A stretch of 64,000 nucleotides of DNA from Methanosarcinales archaeon Met12 (GCA_002813105.2 CP017966.2:62001-126000); one strand, 5' to 3'; positions 32,941 to 43,000 are shown, counted from the first letter of the stretch. Numbers and translations: made by a program. Notes: generated from the sequence alone by a model not told the origin.

Positions 32941-33720
32941 GTGAGTGGAATGTTGGATATCGGCGTGATGAGAATACTCGTGTGCATTCCCTTTCTGCTC
33001 TATGCTTGCTATTCTGATCTAAAGAATAGACGCGTCTCAAATTTAGTATGGCTTCCAATGATTGGAGTCGGAGCGGTTTTAGCACTTCTCGATTTCATCG
33101 ATCACGGCTTCATCTCGCTTCTCAATTTTGGGCTTTCTGTGATGCTGATTTCTGCATTCGCATACGTACTTTTTAAAATGGGCGCATTTGGTGGAGCGGA
33201 TGCCAAGGCCATCATCTCACTCGCGATAGTGGTCCCAACGTTCCATCCCATCAGATTGTTTGAACATTCAATTCCATTGGCTGGCATTCCGCCACTTAAT
33301 CTATTTGCGTTCAGCACTTTCGGGAACGCCCTCATACTGACGAGCGTAGTTCCATTCTTCGTATTCATCTACAATTTGGTTCACTTGAACCGTGATGAAA
33401 TGATGGAAAAGCCAGCATATCTATTCCTAGGATATAAATCCAAGATATCGGAATTGAAAAACCGACGACATATCAGGCTGATGGAAAATTACGTCGAAGA
33501 AGGGGGCAGAGTCATCCGTAAATTCAGTCGCAGAGGCATCGCGATAGACGAGGAGGTCGTGGAAACTCTCCAGCGATTTGCAAAGGAGGGCAAAATACCG
33601 GAAAGGATATGGATAACGCCGGGTCTGCCCTTCATGATTCCGCTGACATTAGGATTTATAACGGCAGTAGTCTACGGAGACTTCATCTATCTGATCATTA
33701 TCAGTATCCTCGGGACGTGA
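32941..33720 (+). CDS. A24-family prepilin/preflagellin peptidase
   Basis: 259 aa integral membrane aspartyl protease. The two catalytic aspartates are in CYSDLKNRRVSN (residues about 24-35) and GAFGGADAKAI (GxGD variant, about 82). Hydrophobic segments lie around residues 10-25, 38-55, 60-80, 95-105, 125-150 and 228-258, with a cytoplasmic charged loop between. It would cleave class III signal peptides of pilins or archaellins. GTG 32941 or ATG 32950 are both possible starts. No pilin gene is in the window. Confidence 0.85.
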   Translation: MSGMLDIGVMRILVCIPFLLYACYSDLKNRRVSNLVWLPMIGVGAVLALLDFIDHGFISLLNFGLSVMLISAFAYVLFKMGAFGGADAKAIISLAIVVPTFHPIRLFEHSIPLAGIPPLNLFAFSTFGNALILTSVVPFFVFIYNLVHLNRDEMMEKPAYLFLGYKSKISELKNRRHIRLMENYVEEGGRVIRKFSRRGIAIDEEVVETLQRFAKEGKIPERIWITPGLPFMIPLTLGFITAVVYGDFIYLIIISILGT

Positions 33721-33735
33721 AACCACCTAAACTCA

Positions 33736-34389
33736 CTACGCAACACTCTGAATCAGTGTGATAACTTCCTTAAACTCTGCCTCGCCATCTATTTTGACGA
33801 TAGGAATTCCCAAAAAGGTAATATCCTCCAATGGGACGACCGCTCCGGCCACAATAGTAGATTCTCCATCATTCCATATGGCCAAGATTCCCCTTATCCT
33901 CACAGAGCCACCCTCATAATGGACTGTGCCCTCGTATATTTTAGCGTATGCCACGTATCCTGCATCGATTTTAATCGTTTTAACCTCAGTTTGCTGCACA
34001 TCAGGGGCGTTCTCCCTCATGGACTCCAGGAATTGTCCCTCCATCGCATCAAGAACCATATCGGACGGCGGAACAATATCGAGGGGAAATACCACTCGCA
34101 CGGTCATCATATAAGACGTCGCATCTGATAATCCGGCCGTATGGCGTTCTATTCTATCTTGTAGCTCCTTGTCCTTATAAGTCAGCATCGCAGTGTTTAT
34201 CTCAAGCGTGAGAAAAGTTGTATTTAAAATTTCCATGGTCTGTTTCTGTACATCACCTTCCTGAATCCATTCAGCCCTTACAAGTGCGCCCTCATCCACT
34301 CTGGCAGCGCCCGCCTCTTTTGGTTCGATGCACCCCGCAGCAGTTGTGACGATAGCCAAAATAACCAGAGCCACCAATAATTTCTTCAT
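33736..34389 (-). CDS. lipoprotein of unknown function
   Basis: 217 aa. N-terminal hydrophobic stretch LLVALVILAIVTTAAGC with a lipobox-like cysteine, so probably exported and lipid-anchored. The remainder is acidic and beta-rich (VRAEWIQEGDVQKQTMEILNTTFLTLEINTAMLTYKDKELQDRIE in order). I recognise no domain. It is convergent with the prepilin peptidase gene and divergent from pepQ. Confidence 0.6.
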   Translation of the reverse strand: MKKLLVALVILAIVTTAAGCIEPKEAGAARVDEGALVRAEWIQEGDVQKQTMEILNTTFLTLEINTAMLTYKDKELQDRIERHTAGLSDATSYMMTVRVVFPLDIVPPSDMVLDAMEGQFLESMRENAPDVQQTEVKTIKIDAGYVAYAKIYEGTVHYEGGSVRIRGILAIWNDGESTIVAGAVVPLEDITFLGIPIVKIDGEAEFKEVITLIQSVA

Positions 34390-34464
34390 AATGTATTATC
34401 CTCCTCCACGAGCACATTAAACTTTTGCTAAACTTTCATAAGACAATAGGTACATTAAGCCTGA

Positions 34465-35577
34465 ATGATGGTCATGAGGAAGGCACTGCTGATTACCGGA
34501 AACAGCATTCATAACGCCAATATGTATTATTTTACAAAGTTTCTGACATCAAGTTCCATGGTCTATATAAAGGGCGATAAAAAGGAGTTCATCGTACTCT
34601 CCCAGATGGAAGTGGAACGGGCCAAGAAAGAGTCGAAAATCCTGGACATAAGGTCCACTGCTGATTATGGGTTTAAGGAGATGGTCAAAAAGTATGGTCC
34701 AAAAAAGGCGCGTTACGAACTGCTGTACAAAATCCTGCATGAAGAAGGCATTTCGAGTATAAACGTGCCGAACGATTTTTCATTTTATGTCGCTGGAGAA
34801 CTGAAAAAGAAAGGAGTTGGCATACATCTGGCCGAGGAGCTCGATAGAGACAGAGAAGTCAAGAGTGAAGTGGAAATCGAATGCATCACGCGCACACAGC
34901 GCGCGTGTGAAAAGGCGATGCGCGCTGCCTTGAACGTTATCAAGGGAGCAGATGTAACGTCTGATAAATTGAACATCACCTCTGAGCAGGTGAAAACCAT
35001 CATCGAACATGAACTGGTTGACAACCAATGCAGGATGGAGGACCCTATTGTATCATGCGGTGAGCAAAGCAGCAATCCCCACTGCGTCGGCTCGGGAGCA
35101 TTATTGCAAGATGCGCCAATTCTTATAGATATTTTTCCATATCATAAAAAAGAACGCTATTATGCGGACATGTCGCGTACATTCTTGAGAGGTACCCCTG
35201 CCCCAGAGATAAAAGAGATGTATCGAACTGTTTTGGATGCACAGGAAGTTGCGTTTAACACCATCAGGGCTGGCGTAACTGGAGAAGATGTTCACAATGC
35301 CGTGTGCGATTTGTTTGAGGAACGAGGGTATGGCACAGACAGAGCCAATGCGAAAATAGGATTTATTCATTCTACTGGCCATGGGATTGGCCTGGATATT
35401 CATGAAAATCCCTCTTTGAGCGAGGGTGGCTCTGAGCTGAGGGCGGGCAACGTAATCACAGTTGAGCCAGGACTATACGACCCAAAGTTCGGCGGGGTCA
35501 GGATAGAAGACCTGGTCGTCGTCACCAATAGGGGCCATCAGAACCTCACGAAATTTCCAAAACAACTGGTGATATGA
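34465..35577 (+). CDS. pepQ: Xaa-Pro dipeptidase (M24)
   Basis: 370 aa. N-terminal non-catalytic domain and C-terminal pita-bread domain with all ligands: [22 protein letters not shown] (two Asp), [13 protein letters not shown] (His), VITVEPGLY (Glu) and [11 protein letters not shown] (Glu). It releases N-terminal residues ahead of proline. Its stop overlaps the methionine aminopeptidase start (ATGA), pairing two M24 enzymes in one transcript. Confidence 0.9.
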   Translation: MMVMRKALLITGNSIHNANMYYFTKFLTSSSMVYIKGDKKEFIVLSQMEVERAKKESKILDIRSTADYGFKEMVKKYGPKKARYELLYKILHEEGISSINVPNDFSFYVAGELKKKGVGIHLAEELDRDREVKSEVEIECITRTQRACEKAMRAALNVIKGADVTSDKLNITSEQVKTIIEHELVDNQCRMEDPIVSCGEQSSNPHCVGSGALLQDAPILIDIFPYHKKERYYADMSRTFLRGTPAPEIKEMYRTVLDAQEVAFNTIRAGVTGEDVHNAVCDLFEERGYGTDRANAKIGFIHSTGHGIGLDIHENPSLSEGGSELRAGNVITVEPGLYDPKFGGVRIEDLVVVTNRGHQNLTKFPKQLVI

Positions 35578-36449
35578 TGGATGGTGAAATTTTGGACAAA
35601 TATAAGCAGGCAGGCAAAATCCTGGCAGAAGTGAGAAGTGCAGTAGTAAATAGGGTAAAGGTCGATGCATCCCTGCTGGAGGTGGCAGAATTCGTGGAGA
35701 ACTCCATCAGGGAACATGGCGGACGGCCTGCGTTTCCATGCAACATCTCGCGAAATGATGAAGCAGCGCATGCAACCCCATCATATAATGACAAATCCGT
35801 GTTTGGAGAGGATATGGTCAAGCTCGACATCGGCGTACATGTAGATGGCTATATCGCCGATACTGCCGTGACGGTCGACCTAAGTGATAATCCAGAGCTG
35901 GTAGAGGCGACTGAGGTCGCATTGAAAAATGCCATTCAAATGATTCGCGCAGGCGTCAGTACTGCAGAGATAGGCGCTGTGATCGAAGAGAGCATAAACG
36001 AATTTGGATACAAGCCGGTGGCGAATCTTGCCGGCCATAGACTTGATAGATATATGCAGCACATGCCTCCGTCAATTCCAAATAGGCGGGTTGAACATGG
36101 TATCGTCCTCCGAGAAGGAGATGTGATCGCAATCGAACCATTTGCGACAAATGGTGCCGGGCATGTGTCTGAAGGAGTGTCCACTGAGATATATCGCCTA
36201 AAAAAACTGAAATCCGTGCGATTGCCCGCTGCCAGAAAGCTATTGAAGGATATCGAAGAGTACAAAACACTTCCATTTGCAAAACGATGGTTGCCACAGA
36301 CGCGTCTGGACTTTATATTAAAACAACTGGAAGCAATGAGCATTGTACACCCATATCCAGTGCTCAAAGAAGACGCTGGTGGCTTGATTTCACAGGCAGA
36401 GCACACGATAATAGTAGAAGGGGATGGATGTCAGATAATTACGATATGA
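35574..36449 (+). CDS. map: methionine aminopeptidase, type II
   Basis: 291 aa. Ligands: VKLDIGVHVDGYIADTAVTV (Asp pair), LAGHRLDRYMQHM (His), VIAIEPFATNG (Glu) and ISQAEHTIIVEGDG (Glu). The helical insert typical of type II enzymes is present (IYRLKKLKSVRLPAARKLLKDIEEYKTLPF, in order). It removes initiator Met from nascent proteins. It is followed by 117 non-coding bases and then the tail of a decayed restriction gene on the other strand. Confidence 0.93.
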   Translation: MMDGEILDKYKQAGKILAEVRSAVVNRVKVDASLLEVAEFVENSIREHGGRPAFPCNISRNDEAAHATPSYNDKSVFGEDMVKLDIGVHVDGYIADTAVTVDLSDNPELVEATEVALKNAIQMIRAGVSTAEIGAVIEESINEFGYKPVANLAGHRLDRYMQHMPPSIPNRRVEHGIVLREGDVIAIEPFATNGAGHVSEGVSTEIYRLKKLKSVRLPAARKLLKDIEEYKTLPFAKRWLPQTRLDFILKQLEAMSIVHPYPVLKEDAGGLISQAEHTIIVEGDGCQIITI

Positions 36450-36566
36450 GATGTATTGTTAATTTAGAGTTTTTATGAGGGATTTAGAGAGAATTTACTG
36501 CAAAGTGGAAGTACCCCCCTCAAGGCTGTTGATGAATAATTATTTGAAAAAGCCATTATTGCACAT

Positions 36567-37332
36567 TTATACTTTCCCTTCTGCCAAAAGAATTGTTCCA
36601 TTTACTCCTGAATATAATCGCTTATTATCTGAATTGAATTCATATTTAACATCAAGTGATAAAGACTCTAACGAAAGAATTTTCCAATGTCTGCATTTGT
36701 AAATGTTTTTGTTACCTTCCCTACCTGCAATATACATCTCATATGAAACAATAAAATGGTGGGTATCATAAACAACTTTGAAATCCTCAGATGGAGAAAA
36801 ATAGAAACTCCTCTGAGTCGTCTCAACATTCTCTTGATTATATGTTTACACTCCAAATAATAGGGCTTATCCTTGTAATGGTGCTGTTAACTTAAGCAGA
36901 AATGACGATTTCAAAACGCATAGCACCTACCTGTTTTACGTTTCAGGTAGTCCTTAAGTTAACACTGCCCTTGTAATAGAAGATAATATCTGGATAACCC
37001 ATCGCTTTCTTCCTTCCGCTTGCACCTGAAGGGATATCAGGACTTAGATTATGACCTTCCATTGCTGATTTTATAAAACCTTCAATATCGTTCCCTACCT
37101 CGTTTGCCCTTGCCCTGATTATTCCACTCTCATTTATCTTTCTGCCGGCAATCAGAGTAACATCTTTCAAAATATCCAGAAGTTGATTGTCCTCCGGGTC
37201 ATTGGAATCGAAAGGAATTACTTTTTTACCTGTCAGTGATTCAATTACCAAATTAAACGGGATTTCTTTCAAGGGCACAAGCATTTGCTTGATTACATTT
37301 TCAAGTTTGGAAATGTATTTTTCGTCTTTCAT
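36567..37332 (-). pseudogene. type II restriction endonuclease, broken by MITE and frameshift
   Basis: The N-terminal part (from 37332) reads to GYPDIIFYYKG, then enters an inserted element and stops at 36943. Removing the element plus one 8-bp duplication restores YPDIIFYYKDKPYYLECK, a complete PD-(D/E)XK core. Just after, a T-run at 36845-36847 appears one base short; in the shifted frame an uninterrupted run continues through TYNQENVETTQRSFYFSPSED and HWKILSLESL to a stop at 36567-36569. So two separate lesions inactivate a nuclease of roughly 220 residues. It overlaps the partner methyltransferase by 32 bases. Confidence 0.85.
36880..36969. mobile_element. 90-bp IS1-like miniature element (MITE)
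   Basis: Terminal inverted repeats GGTGCTGTTAACTTAAG (36880-36896) and the complement of CTTAAGTTAACACTGCC (36953-36969) agree at 14 of 17 positions. They resemble IS1-family ends (GGTG..TGTTAACTTA-like). It is flanked by an 8-bp direct duplication CTTGTAAT (36872-36879, 36970-36977); the preceding base also matches on both sides. An inner CTACCTG/CAGGTAG hairpin lies at 36927-36950. No transposase: it would need one in trans. Confidence 0.8.
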
Positions 37333-38599
37333 GATTAATTTCTCCTGTTTTTTGAAAAATTAAAATATTTTCTCTCTTCATCACATTATATAGCCCAAAG
37401 ATAATTTTATTAATATTCCTGACTAGTTTAAATCCTATCTTTTCCATATAATCTATGGTAAACTCAACCGTTTTAACTTGTCTTCCTTGATAAGTCGCAT
37501 TCCCGATAACAATGACAGCAAATTTTTGGGGTTTTAATATCCTATACATCTCATTATAAGACTGCTTCATATCCTCATTATAAAGATTAACTTTGTCTTG
37601 TCCTTTTCCTCTGACACCGATAAACTCTTCCCTAATTTCAGGTAGATTATATCCCAATGATTTTAAGGCGTGGGCATCATTTACGACATAATCTAAAGCA
37701 ATAGAATAAGGGGGGGAGGTTATTATGCCATCAATACTTTCAGCATCTAAAGGTAATTTTCTAGAATCACCAACTTTTATATCCATTTCGCCTAATTTTA
37801 GGTCAAGCTCCTTTACTATCTGATGATAATCAGTAACTGAGGAAACCATCATTTCTAAATTTTTGAGGAAGGCGTTAGAAAAATTTCTTCCGCGTCTGGC
37901 ATTGTCACTTATAGCAACTAACCTTGCCATCCTATAAAAATTTCTTACTTTTTCCTCTGGAATAACCTCAATAGTTTCATCAAGGGTTTTATTTTCAGTA
38001 TTAAACAAAGGGGCTCCTATTTTGTCTCTTATTCTTTCTTTCCAATTTATAATATCTGCCAAAACATCTATAGATTCAACTTTAACTTTGCTTTGAAGCA
38101 CACAAAGAGGAGATATATCAATACCAACACAGTTTATACCCAAAAGTTGAGCCTCTAAGGCAGTTGTTCCACTTCCTATAAAGGGATCAAGGACCGTATC
38201 TCCTTGCTCAAGTCCAATAATGTTCAGGAGTGCTCTTATCATCTGAGGATGGAACTTGCCCTTATATGGATAAATCCAATGAGTCAAATATTGATTTACT
38301 GATCGTGTTCTATTCCTCTGTATTATTTGAAAATAATCAGTATACTTTTTATTGATAGATTTACAATAGGCAGTCCGTTTTCTTATTTTTTCTTCCAATT
38401 TAGCCGATTTATTAGCAATCTTAAACTCTCTTAGCCCATTTGTCGCCTCAAAATCAACGTCCAAAGATTTTAATTCTAGTTGAGCTAAAGACAATTCATA
38501 TATAAACTGGACATTATCTAACAATGTTATATCTGAGTTTGAAACCTGTCCTAAATCATAAGCCCAAAATTCCTGAATTTCCTCTGCTTTTTCCATCAT
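37301..38599 (-). CDS. DNA methyltransferase of the broken R-M system
   Basis: 432 aa. AdoMet motif first (VLDPFIGSGTTALEAQLLG, about residue 137) and catalytic TSPPYSIALDYV later (about residue 285), i.e. alpha/gamma-type motif order. N-terminal 120 residues are helical and probably specific to this subgroup. It looks intact and should still methylate (adenine N6 or cytosine N4) although its nuclease partner is destroyed, leaving a solitary methyltransferase. Upstream 38650-38690 has a TATA-like GTATATAAATAG on the minus strand. Confidence 0.82.
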   Translation of the reverse strand: MMEKAEEIQEFWAYDLGQVSNSDITLLDNVQFIYELSLAQLELKSLDVDFEATNGLREFKIANKSAKLEEKIRKRTAYCKSINKKYTDYFQIIQRNRTRSVNQYLTHWIYPYKGKFHPQMIRALLNIIGLEQGDTVLDPFIGSGTTALEAQLLGINCVGIDISPLCVLQSKVKVESIDVLADIINWKERIRDKIGAPLFNTENKTLDETIEVIPEEKVRNFYRMARLVAISDNARRGRNFSNAFLKNLEMMVSSVTDYHQIVKELDLKLGEMDIKVGDSRKLPLDAESIDGIITSPPYSIALDYVVNDAHALKSLGYNLPEIREEFIGVRGKGQDKVNLYNEDMKQSYNEMYRILKPQKFAVIVIGNATYQGRQVKTVEFTIDYMEKIGFKLVRNINKIIFGLYNVMKRENILIFQKTGEINHERRKIHFQT

Positions 38600-38712
38600 T
38601 TTTGTCCTTTACTCGTTTCTGTCATTGGTTTATCTCCTTATCCTTACAGTATAGGTCAAATTGTGTATAACTATTTATATACAAACCTCCTCATAAATAG
38701 ATTCTTACTATA

Positions 38713-38781
38713 GTTGGGGAATTTGACCTTCGGAACTACTGATAAGACCACAAGTTTTAAGTACAATATATTAGATAAGAG
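38713..38781 (+). repeat. direct repeat pair, left copy
   Basis: About 69 bp beginning GTTGG and running through AATTTGACCTTCGGAA, AAGACCACAAGTTTTAAGTA and ATATTAGATAA; matches 39253-39322 with a few substitutions and one indel. It may include a TATA element (TTTTAAGTACAATATATTAG). The two copies enclose the small membrane-protein gene at 38882. Confidence 0.85.
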
Positions 38782-38881
38782 GATTTTGTAGAAGTTAAGG
38801 TTGACGGAATATAAAAAAATCTCTGAAAAAATGGGTGTAAAATCTTCGGTTGATGAACACAAACTAAGACCGGGGAGGAAA

Positions 38882-39082
38882 ATGACAGACAAAAACACAA
38901 TTTATAGTTCAATTGAGGGGATTTTCAGTAAAGCGCGGAACTATCCCTTAGGTGCTCTTACAGGTGCTCTTATTATCATGATATTCACTCATTACATACT
39001 TAAGACCGAACTCATGGTTACATTATTGGCTGGGATGTTTTCCGCCTTGTTCGTGATGGGTGTTAGATGGGCATTAGATTAG
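38882..39082 (+). CDS. small two-helix membrane protein
   Basis: 66 aa with a short charged head (MTDKNTIYSSIEGIFSKARN) and two hydrophobic segments (LGALTGALIIMIFTHYIL and LMVTLLAGMFSALFVMGVRWAL). ATG 38882 is supported by GGGGAGGAAA directly upstream; the frame extends to a TTG at 38801. No family recognised; small two-TM proteins can be holin-like or toxins. It lies between two ~69-bp direct repeats, suggesting it arrived as inserted cargo. Confidence 0.55.
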   Translation: MTDKNTIYSSIEGIFSKARNYPLGALTGALIIMIFTHYILKTELMVTLLAGMFSALFVMGVRWALD

Positions 39083-39213
39083 ACACTGGGTTTGTAAGCC
39101 TTGAAACTACGTTCCTTGAAACCATGTTAAGAGAGTTACTTCCATCGAAAAAGGGCAATCCGAGCAGTGGAAAAGGAAAGAAAGAAGTGACTGGTACAGC
39201 TTTTGTGGCATGA
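39067..39213 (+). CDS. possible 48-aa ORF overlapping the membrane-protein gene
   Basis: ATG 39067 lies inside the end of the preceding gene in another frame and encodes a lysine-rich peptide (LETMLRELLPSKKGNPSSGK inside it). The overlap would allow translational coupling, but nothing else supports it. The remaining gap to the tRNA at 39480 holds only the right repeat copy. Confidence 0.2.
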   Translation: MGIRLDTGFVSLETTFLETMLRELLPSKKGNPSSGKGKKEVTGTAFVA

Positions 39214-39252
39214 ATGCTGGAGGGGTGTTGGGGCTTCCTTTTGGACGTGTTG

Positions 39253-39322
39253 GTTGGTGTAATTTGACCTTCGGAAGTACTGCATAAGACCACAAGTTTT
39301 AAGTATGACATATTAGATAAAA
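39253..39322 (+). repeat. direct repeat pair, right copy
   Basis: Counterpart of 38713-38781: GTTGG, AATTTGACCTTCGGAAGTACT, AAGACCACAAGTTTTAAGTATGACATATTAGATAA (in order). It is followed by no gene for 160 bases until tRNA-Lys. If one copy is the original, the other came with the insert between them. Confidence 0.85.
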
Positions 39323-39479
39323 GAAAGGCTTAAATGAGATAAATGCATTGCATAATCGAAGCGGCCAATTGGTTTCCATAATATAGTTGGTCAACAATGG
39401 TGATTGCCTGTCTGAAGTGATAAACTTAGTAACTTATGTTGGAATTACACGCCATCAATCGAACGTAAGTTCTACATTG

Positions 39480-39649
39480 GGGCTCGTAGCTCAGTTAGGC
39501 AGAGCGCCTGGCTTTTATCTACGTCAGATAAGACAGGTTAAAATCTCGGAGATATATGATTGCATCCCTCACCCTCACAAGAGAGGGGGATTTTCGATCT
39601 GAGACAGAAAGAAACCAGGTGGCCAAGGGTTCAAATCCCTTCGAGCCCG
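39480..39649 (+). tRNA. tRNA-Lys(TTT) with a 96-nt intron
   Basis: Acceptor GGGCTCG (39480-39486) pairs with CGAGCCC (39642-39648), followed by discriminator G. D-arm GCTC..GAGC, anticodon stem CCTGG (39507-39511)/CCAGG (39615-39619), anticodon TTT at 39514-39516, and T-arm AGGGTTCAAATCCCT complete it. The anticodon loop is interrupted after position 37 by 39518-39613, the canonical intron site. The intron is long and strongly structured (ATCCCTC/GAGGGGGAT hairpin). CCA is not encoded. Confidence 0.93.
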
Positions 39650-39659
39650 TCTAAATCTT

Positions 39660-39679
39660 TTGATTTAGTCGGTGTTGAA
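39660..39679. repeat. 20-bp exact repeat, copy A
   Basis: TTGATTTAGTCGGTGTTGAA occurs identically at 47762-47781, directly before the nusA start codon. Here it lies just after tRNA-Lys and before the rpoH leader. Chance identity of 20 bases in a window this size is unlikely. Confidence 0.8.
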
Positions 39680-39690
39680 CAACTCCACCA

Positions 39691-39761
39691 GATGTTCCAT
39701 CACCTGAAACTTCATAGGAATTGCAGGTCCACCACTTCTTTGAAGTGGTGCATGGTGCATC
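39691..39761 (+). promoter_or_regulatory. hairpin leader upstream of rpoH
   Basis: Outer stem GATGTTCCAT (39691-39700) pairs with ATGGTGCATC (39752-39761) with one mismatch, and inside it CACCACTTC-TTT-GAAGTGGTG (39730-39750) forms a perfect nine-pair hairpin. It lies 85 bases before rpoH and after the tRNA. It could be a tRNA-side terminator or an mRNA leader of the polymerase/ribosomal cluster. Confidence 0.4.
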
Positions 39762-39845
39762 TTTGAACTGTGACACGCCCAATCGCTGTACCAAAAGATC
39801 AAGGCAGAGTTAGAACATCCCACATGGATTGTGAGGCATTGTGAT

Positions 39846-40082
39846 ATGAAAAAAATCAGCGTAATTGACCATGAGATAGTCCCGGAACATATGGTGTTAT
39901 CAGAAAGAGACGTAAAGTCCCTCTTAGCAAAACATCATATATCTGTTGGGGAGCTACCAAAAATAAAAATCTCAGACACAGTCATTAAAGAGATAGGCGC
40001 AAGTGTGGGTGATGTCATAAAAATTATGAGGAACAGTCACACCGCTGGTAAGGCAATAGCATACCGATTGGTGATCGATTAA
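39846..40082 (+). CDS. rpoH: RNA polymerase subunit H (Rpb5-like)
   Basis: 78 aa, the archaeal H subunit equal to the C-terminal domain of Rpb5: [62 protein letters not shown]. It contacts DNA entering the polymerase jaw. ATG 39846 used; upstream codons have no homology. First gene of the rpoH-rpoB-rpoA1-rpoA2 run. Confidence 0.95.
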   Translation: MKKISVIDHEIVPEHMVLSERDVKSLLAKHHISVGELPKIKISDTVIKEIGASVGDVIKIMRNSHTAGKAIAYRLVID

Positions 40083-40096
40083 ATAGGAGAGCTAGC

Positions 40097-43000
40097 GTGT
40101 TAGACCGAAAAATTTTATCGAAGGCGTATTTCACAAGAGAGAAAATAGTTCAACACCATATTAATTCATTCAATAACTTCGTTGATAAAGGTCTGCAGAA
40201 GATCATCGATGAGCAGGGAGTAATAGAAACCGATATCGAGAAAGAAGACTCACGAGGCAGATACAAAGTATATATTAAACTCGGCAAAATCCGAGTCACG
40301 CATCCCATGGTCAAAGAGGCAGACGGTTCGCGTGAATTGCTATATCCAACCGAGGCAAGACTCAGAAATATCACATATGCCGCGCCAATTCATCTCAAAA
40401 TGTCCATCATCAAGGACTATTATGGGGCTGGAGAGCGTGAGGTGGTGGATGAAGTCGAAGAAGAGATCGGTTCTCTTCCCACAATGTTACGGTCAAGCAA
40501 ATGTAATCTGGAGGGACTCACACCCGAAGAGATGACCCAGGTTGGAGAAGACCCGTTAGACCCTGGTGGCTATTTTATCGTCCATGGTACTGAACGAGTT
40601 ATAATAAGCATGGAGGACCTTGCACCAAATAAGATTCTCGTGGAATACGATGATCGATACGGTGACAAGATCGAAGTGGCCAAAGTGTTCTCCCAACGAA
40701 GAGGATACAGAACACTGGTCATCGTAGAAAGGGGACGTAACTCCATACTTGAAATATCATTTCCATCAATATCAGGACGACTTAACTTCATCATGATGAT
40801 GAGGGCGCTTGGTTTAGAGACTGACCAAGAGATTGTGAACGCCGTGTCAAATGACCCAGAAATAACGAAATTTGTGCTGGAAAATCTGGAAGAGGCAGAA
40901 GCAAACAACACCGAAGACATTATGGAAATGCTCGGCAAACGGGTGGCACCAGGTCAGGCAAAGGAATATCGGAAAAAGCGAGCGAACTATGTGATCGATA
41001 GATATCTGCTTCCACATATAGGCAATGAAGAAAAAGATAGACTTGAAAAGGCACGTTTCCTCGGACGAATGGCAGAGGCGTGTTTTGAGCTGACTTTAAA
41101 ACGCAGGGGCGAGGATGACAAGGACCACTACTCCAACAAACGACTCAAACTTGCTGGGGATTTATTGGAGGATCTGTTTAGGGTTTCATTTAATCGATTA
41201 ACGAGGGACATCAAGTACCAATTAGAGCGATCGAGCATGAGGAGTCGAGAGTTGACTATTAAAACGGTGGTCAGGGCAGACGTCCTCTCAGAAAGGCTAA
41301 TGCACCCGCTAGCCACTGGTAATTGGGTTGGCGGGCGAACAGGAGTCTCACAACTTCTCGACCAGATAGACTACACGGCGATGATATCACACCTGCGAAG
41401 AGTTATATCACCACTGTCCAGGGCACAACCCCATTTTGAGGCGAGGGACCTGCATCCAACGCAGTGGGGCAGGATATGTCCTTCCGAGACGCCAGAAGGC
41501 CCTAATTGCGGTTTGGTCAAGAACTTCGCCCAGATGGTGGAATTATCGACTGGCGTGGATGACGAGGATAAATTACAGACATATCTATATGAGCTTGGAG
41601 TACTGCCACCAACAAGAAATTCCGATGAAAACCAGATGAGCATACAGAATGCCAATGTATCTATAGGGGGAGCACTTGTCGGAACTCATGACGACCCGGT
41701 TAAACTGATAAAAGATATAAGAACGAAACGACGAGAGGGGACTATTTCAAAACAGCTAAACGTTACGCATCACCAGAAAACCCATGAAGTGATAATAAGT
41801 ATAGACCGTGGACGGGCAAGACGTCCGCTTATTATCGTGGAAAATGGCAAACCATTATTGACGGATGACTCCATCCGCCAACTGGAAGAGGGGAGTCTAA
41901 TATTTGAAGATCTTGTCAATCAGGGTTTGATAGAATATCTGGATGCAGAAGAGGAAGAAAATACGCTTATCGCAATAAATGAAGAGGATCTCACAGAGAA
42001 ACACACACACCTTGAGATAGACCCTTCACTGATATTGGGCATCTGTACTGGAGTGATACCATATCCTGAGCATAACGCATCCCCGCGTAATACCATGGGT
42101 GCTGGAATGATAAAGCAAACACTCGGGGTGTCAGCCGCAAATATGAAGCTCCGACCGGATACAAGAGCGCATATGTTGCATTATCCACAATTATCAATAG
42201 TAACAACCCAAACAGCAGATATCATTGGTTTTGACGAGCGTCCTGGTGGTCAGAACTTCGTCGTCGCCGTACTTTCATACGAAGGATATAACATCGAGGA
42301 TGCACTCGTCATCAATAAAGGCTCAATAGAAAGAGGACTCGGAAGAAGTCACTTCTTTAGAACATATGAATGCGAGGAACGGCGTTATCCTGGTGGCCAT
42401 GAAGACAAATTCGAGGTTCCAGATGCAGAGATAAGGGGTGCCAGAGGCAGTGAAGTTTATGCCCATCTGGATGAAGACGGACTTGTAAACCCAGAAACCA
42501 TCGTGGGACCGAATGACGCTTTGATAGGAAAGACAAGCCCTCCCAGGTTTTTAGAGGAGGCGATGGACCTTGGAGGACTGACGCCACAAAAACGAAGAGA
42601 GGCATCCATAACAGTGCGCTCAAACGAGAGGGGTTGTGTGGATACCGTTATTCTTACCGAATCGGAAAATGGCGCTAAGCTGGCAAAGGTCCGCATCAGG
42701 GACCAGCGAATTCCAGAATTGGGAGATAAATTCGCCTCACGACACGGACAAAAAGGCGTTATTGGGCTCATCGTGCCACATGAAGACATGCCGTTTACCG
42801 AGCACGGAATCGTACCGGATCTGATCATCAATCCTCATGCCATACCCTCCAGAATGACCGTCGGTCATGTTCTTGAGATGCTTGGGGGGAAGGTCGGCTC
42901 CCTGGAAGGAAAACGCATCGATGCAACCGCTTTCTCAGGAGAACCAGAGGACAAATTGCGTGCAGCACTCAAGAAATTTAATTTCACTCACACTGGAAAG

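Noticed and set aside
36475-36702. 75-codon plus-strand ORF
   Set aside because: Lies opposite the C-terminal part of the broken restriction gene, whose repaired frame is far more protein-like.
36668-36856. 62-codon minus-strand ORF beginning MECKHIIKRM
   Set aside because: Its first residues are the ECK of the broken nuclease read before the one-base shift; it is not a separate gene.
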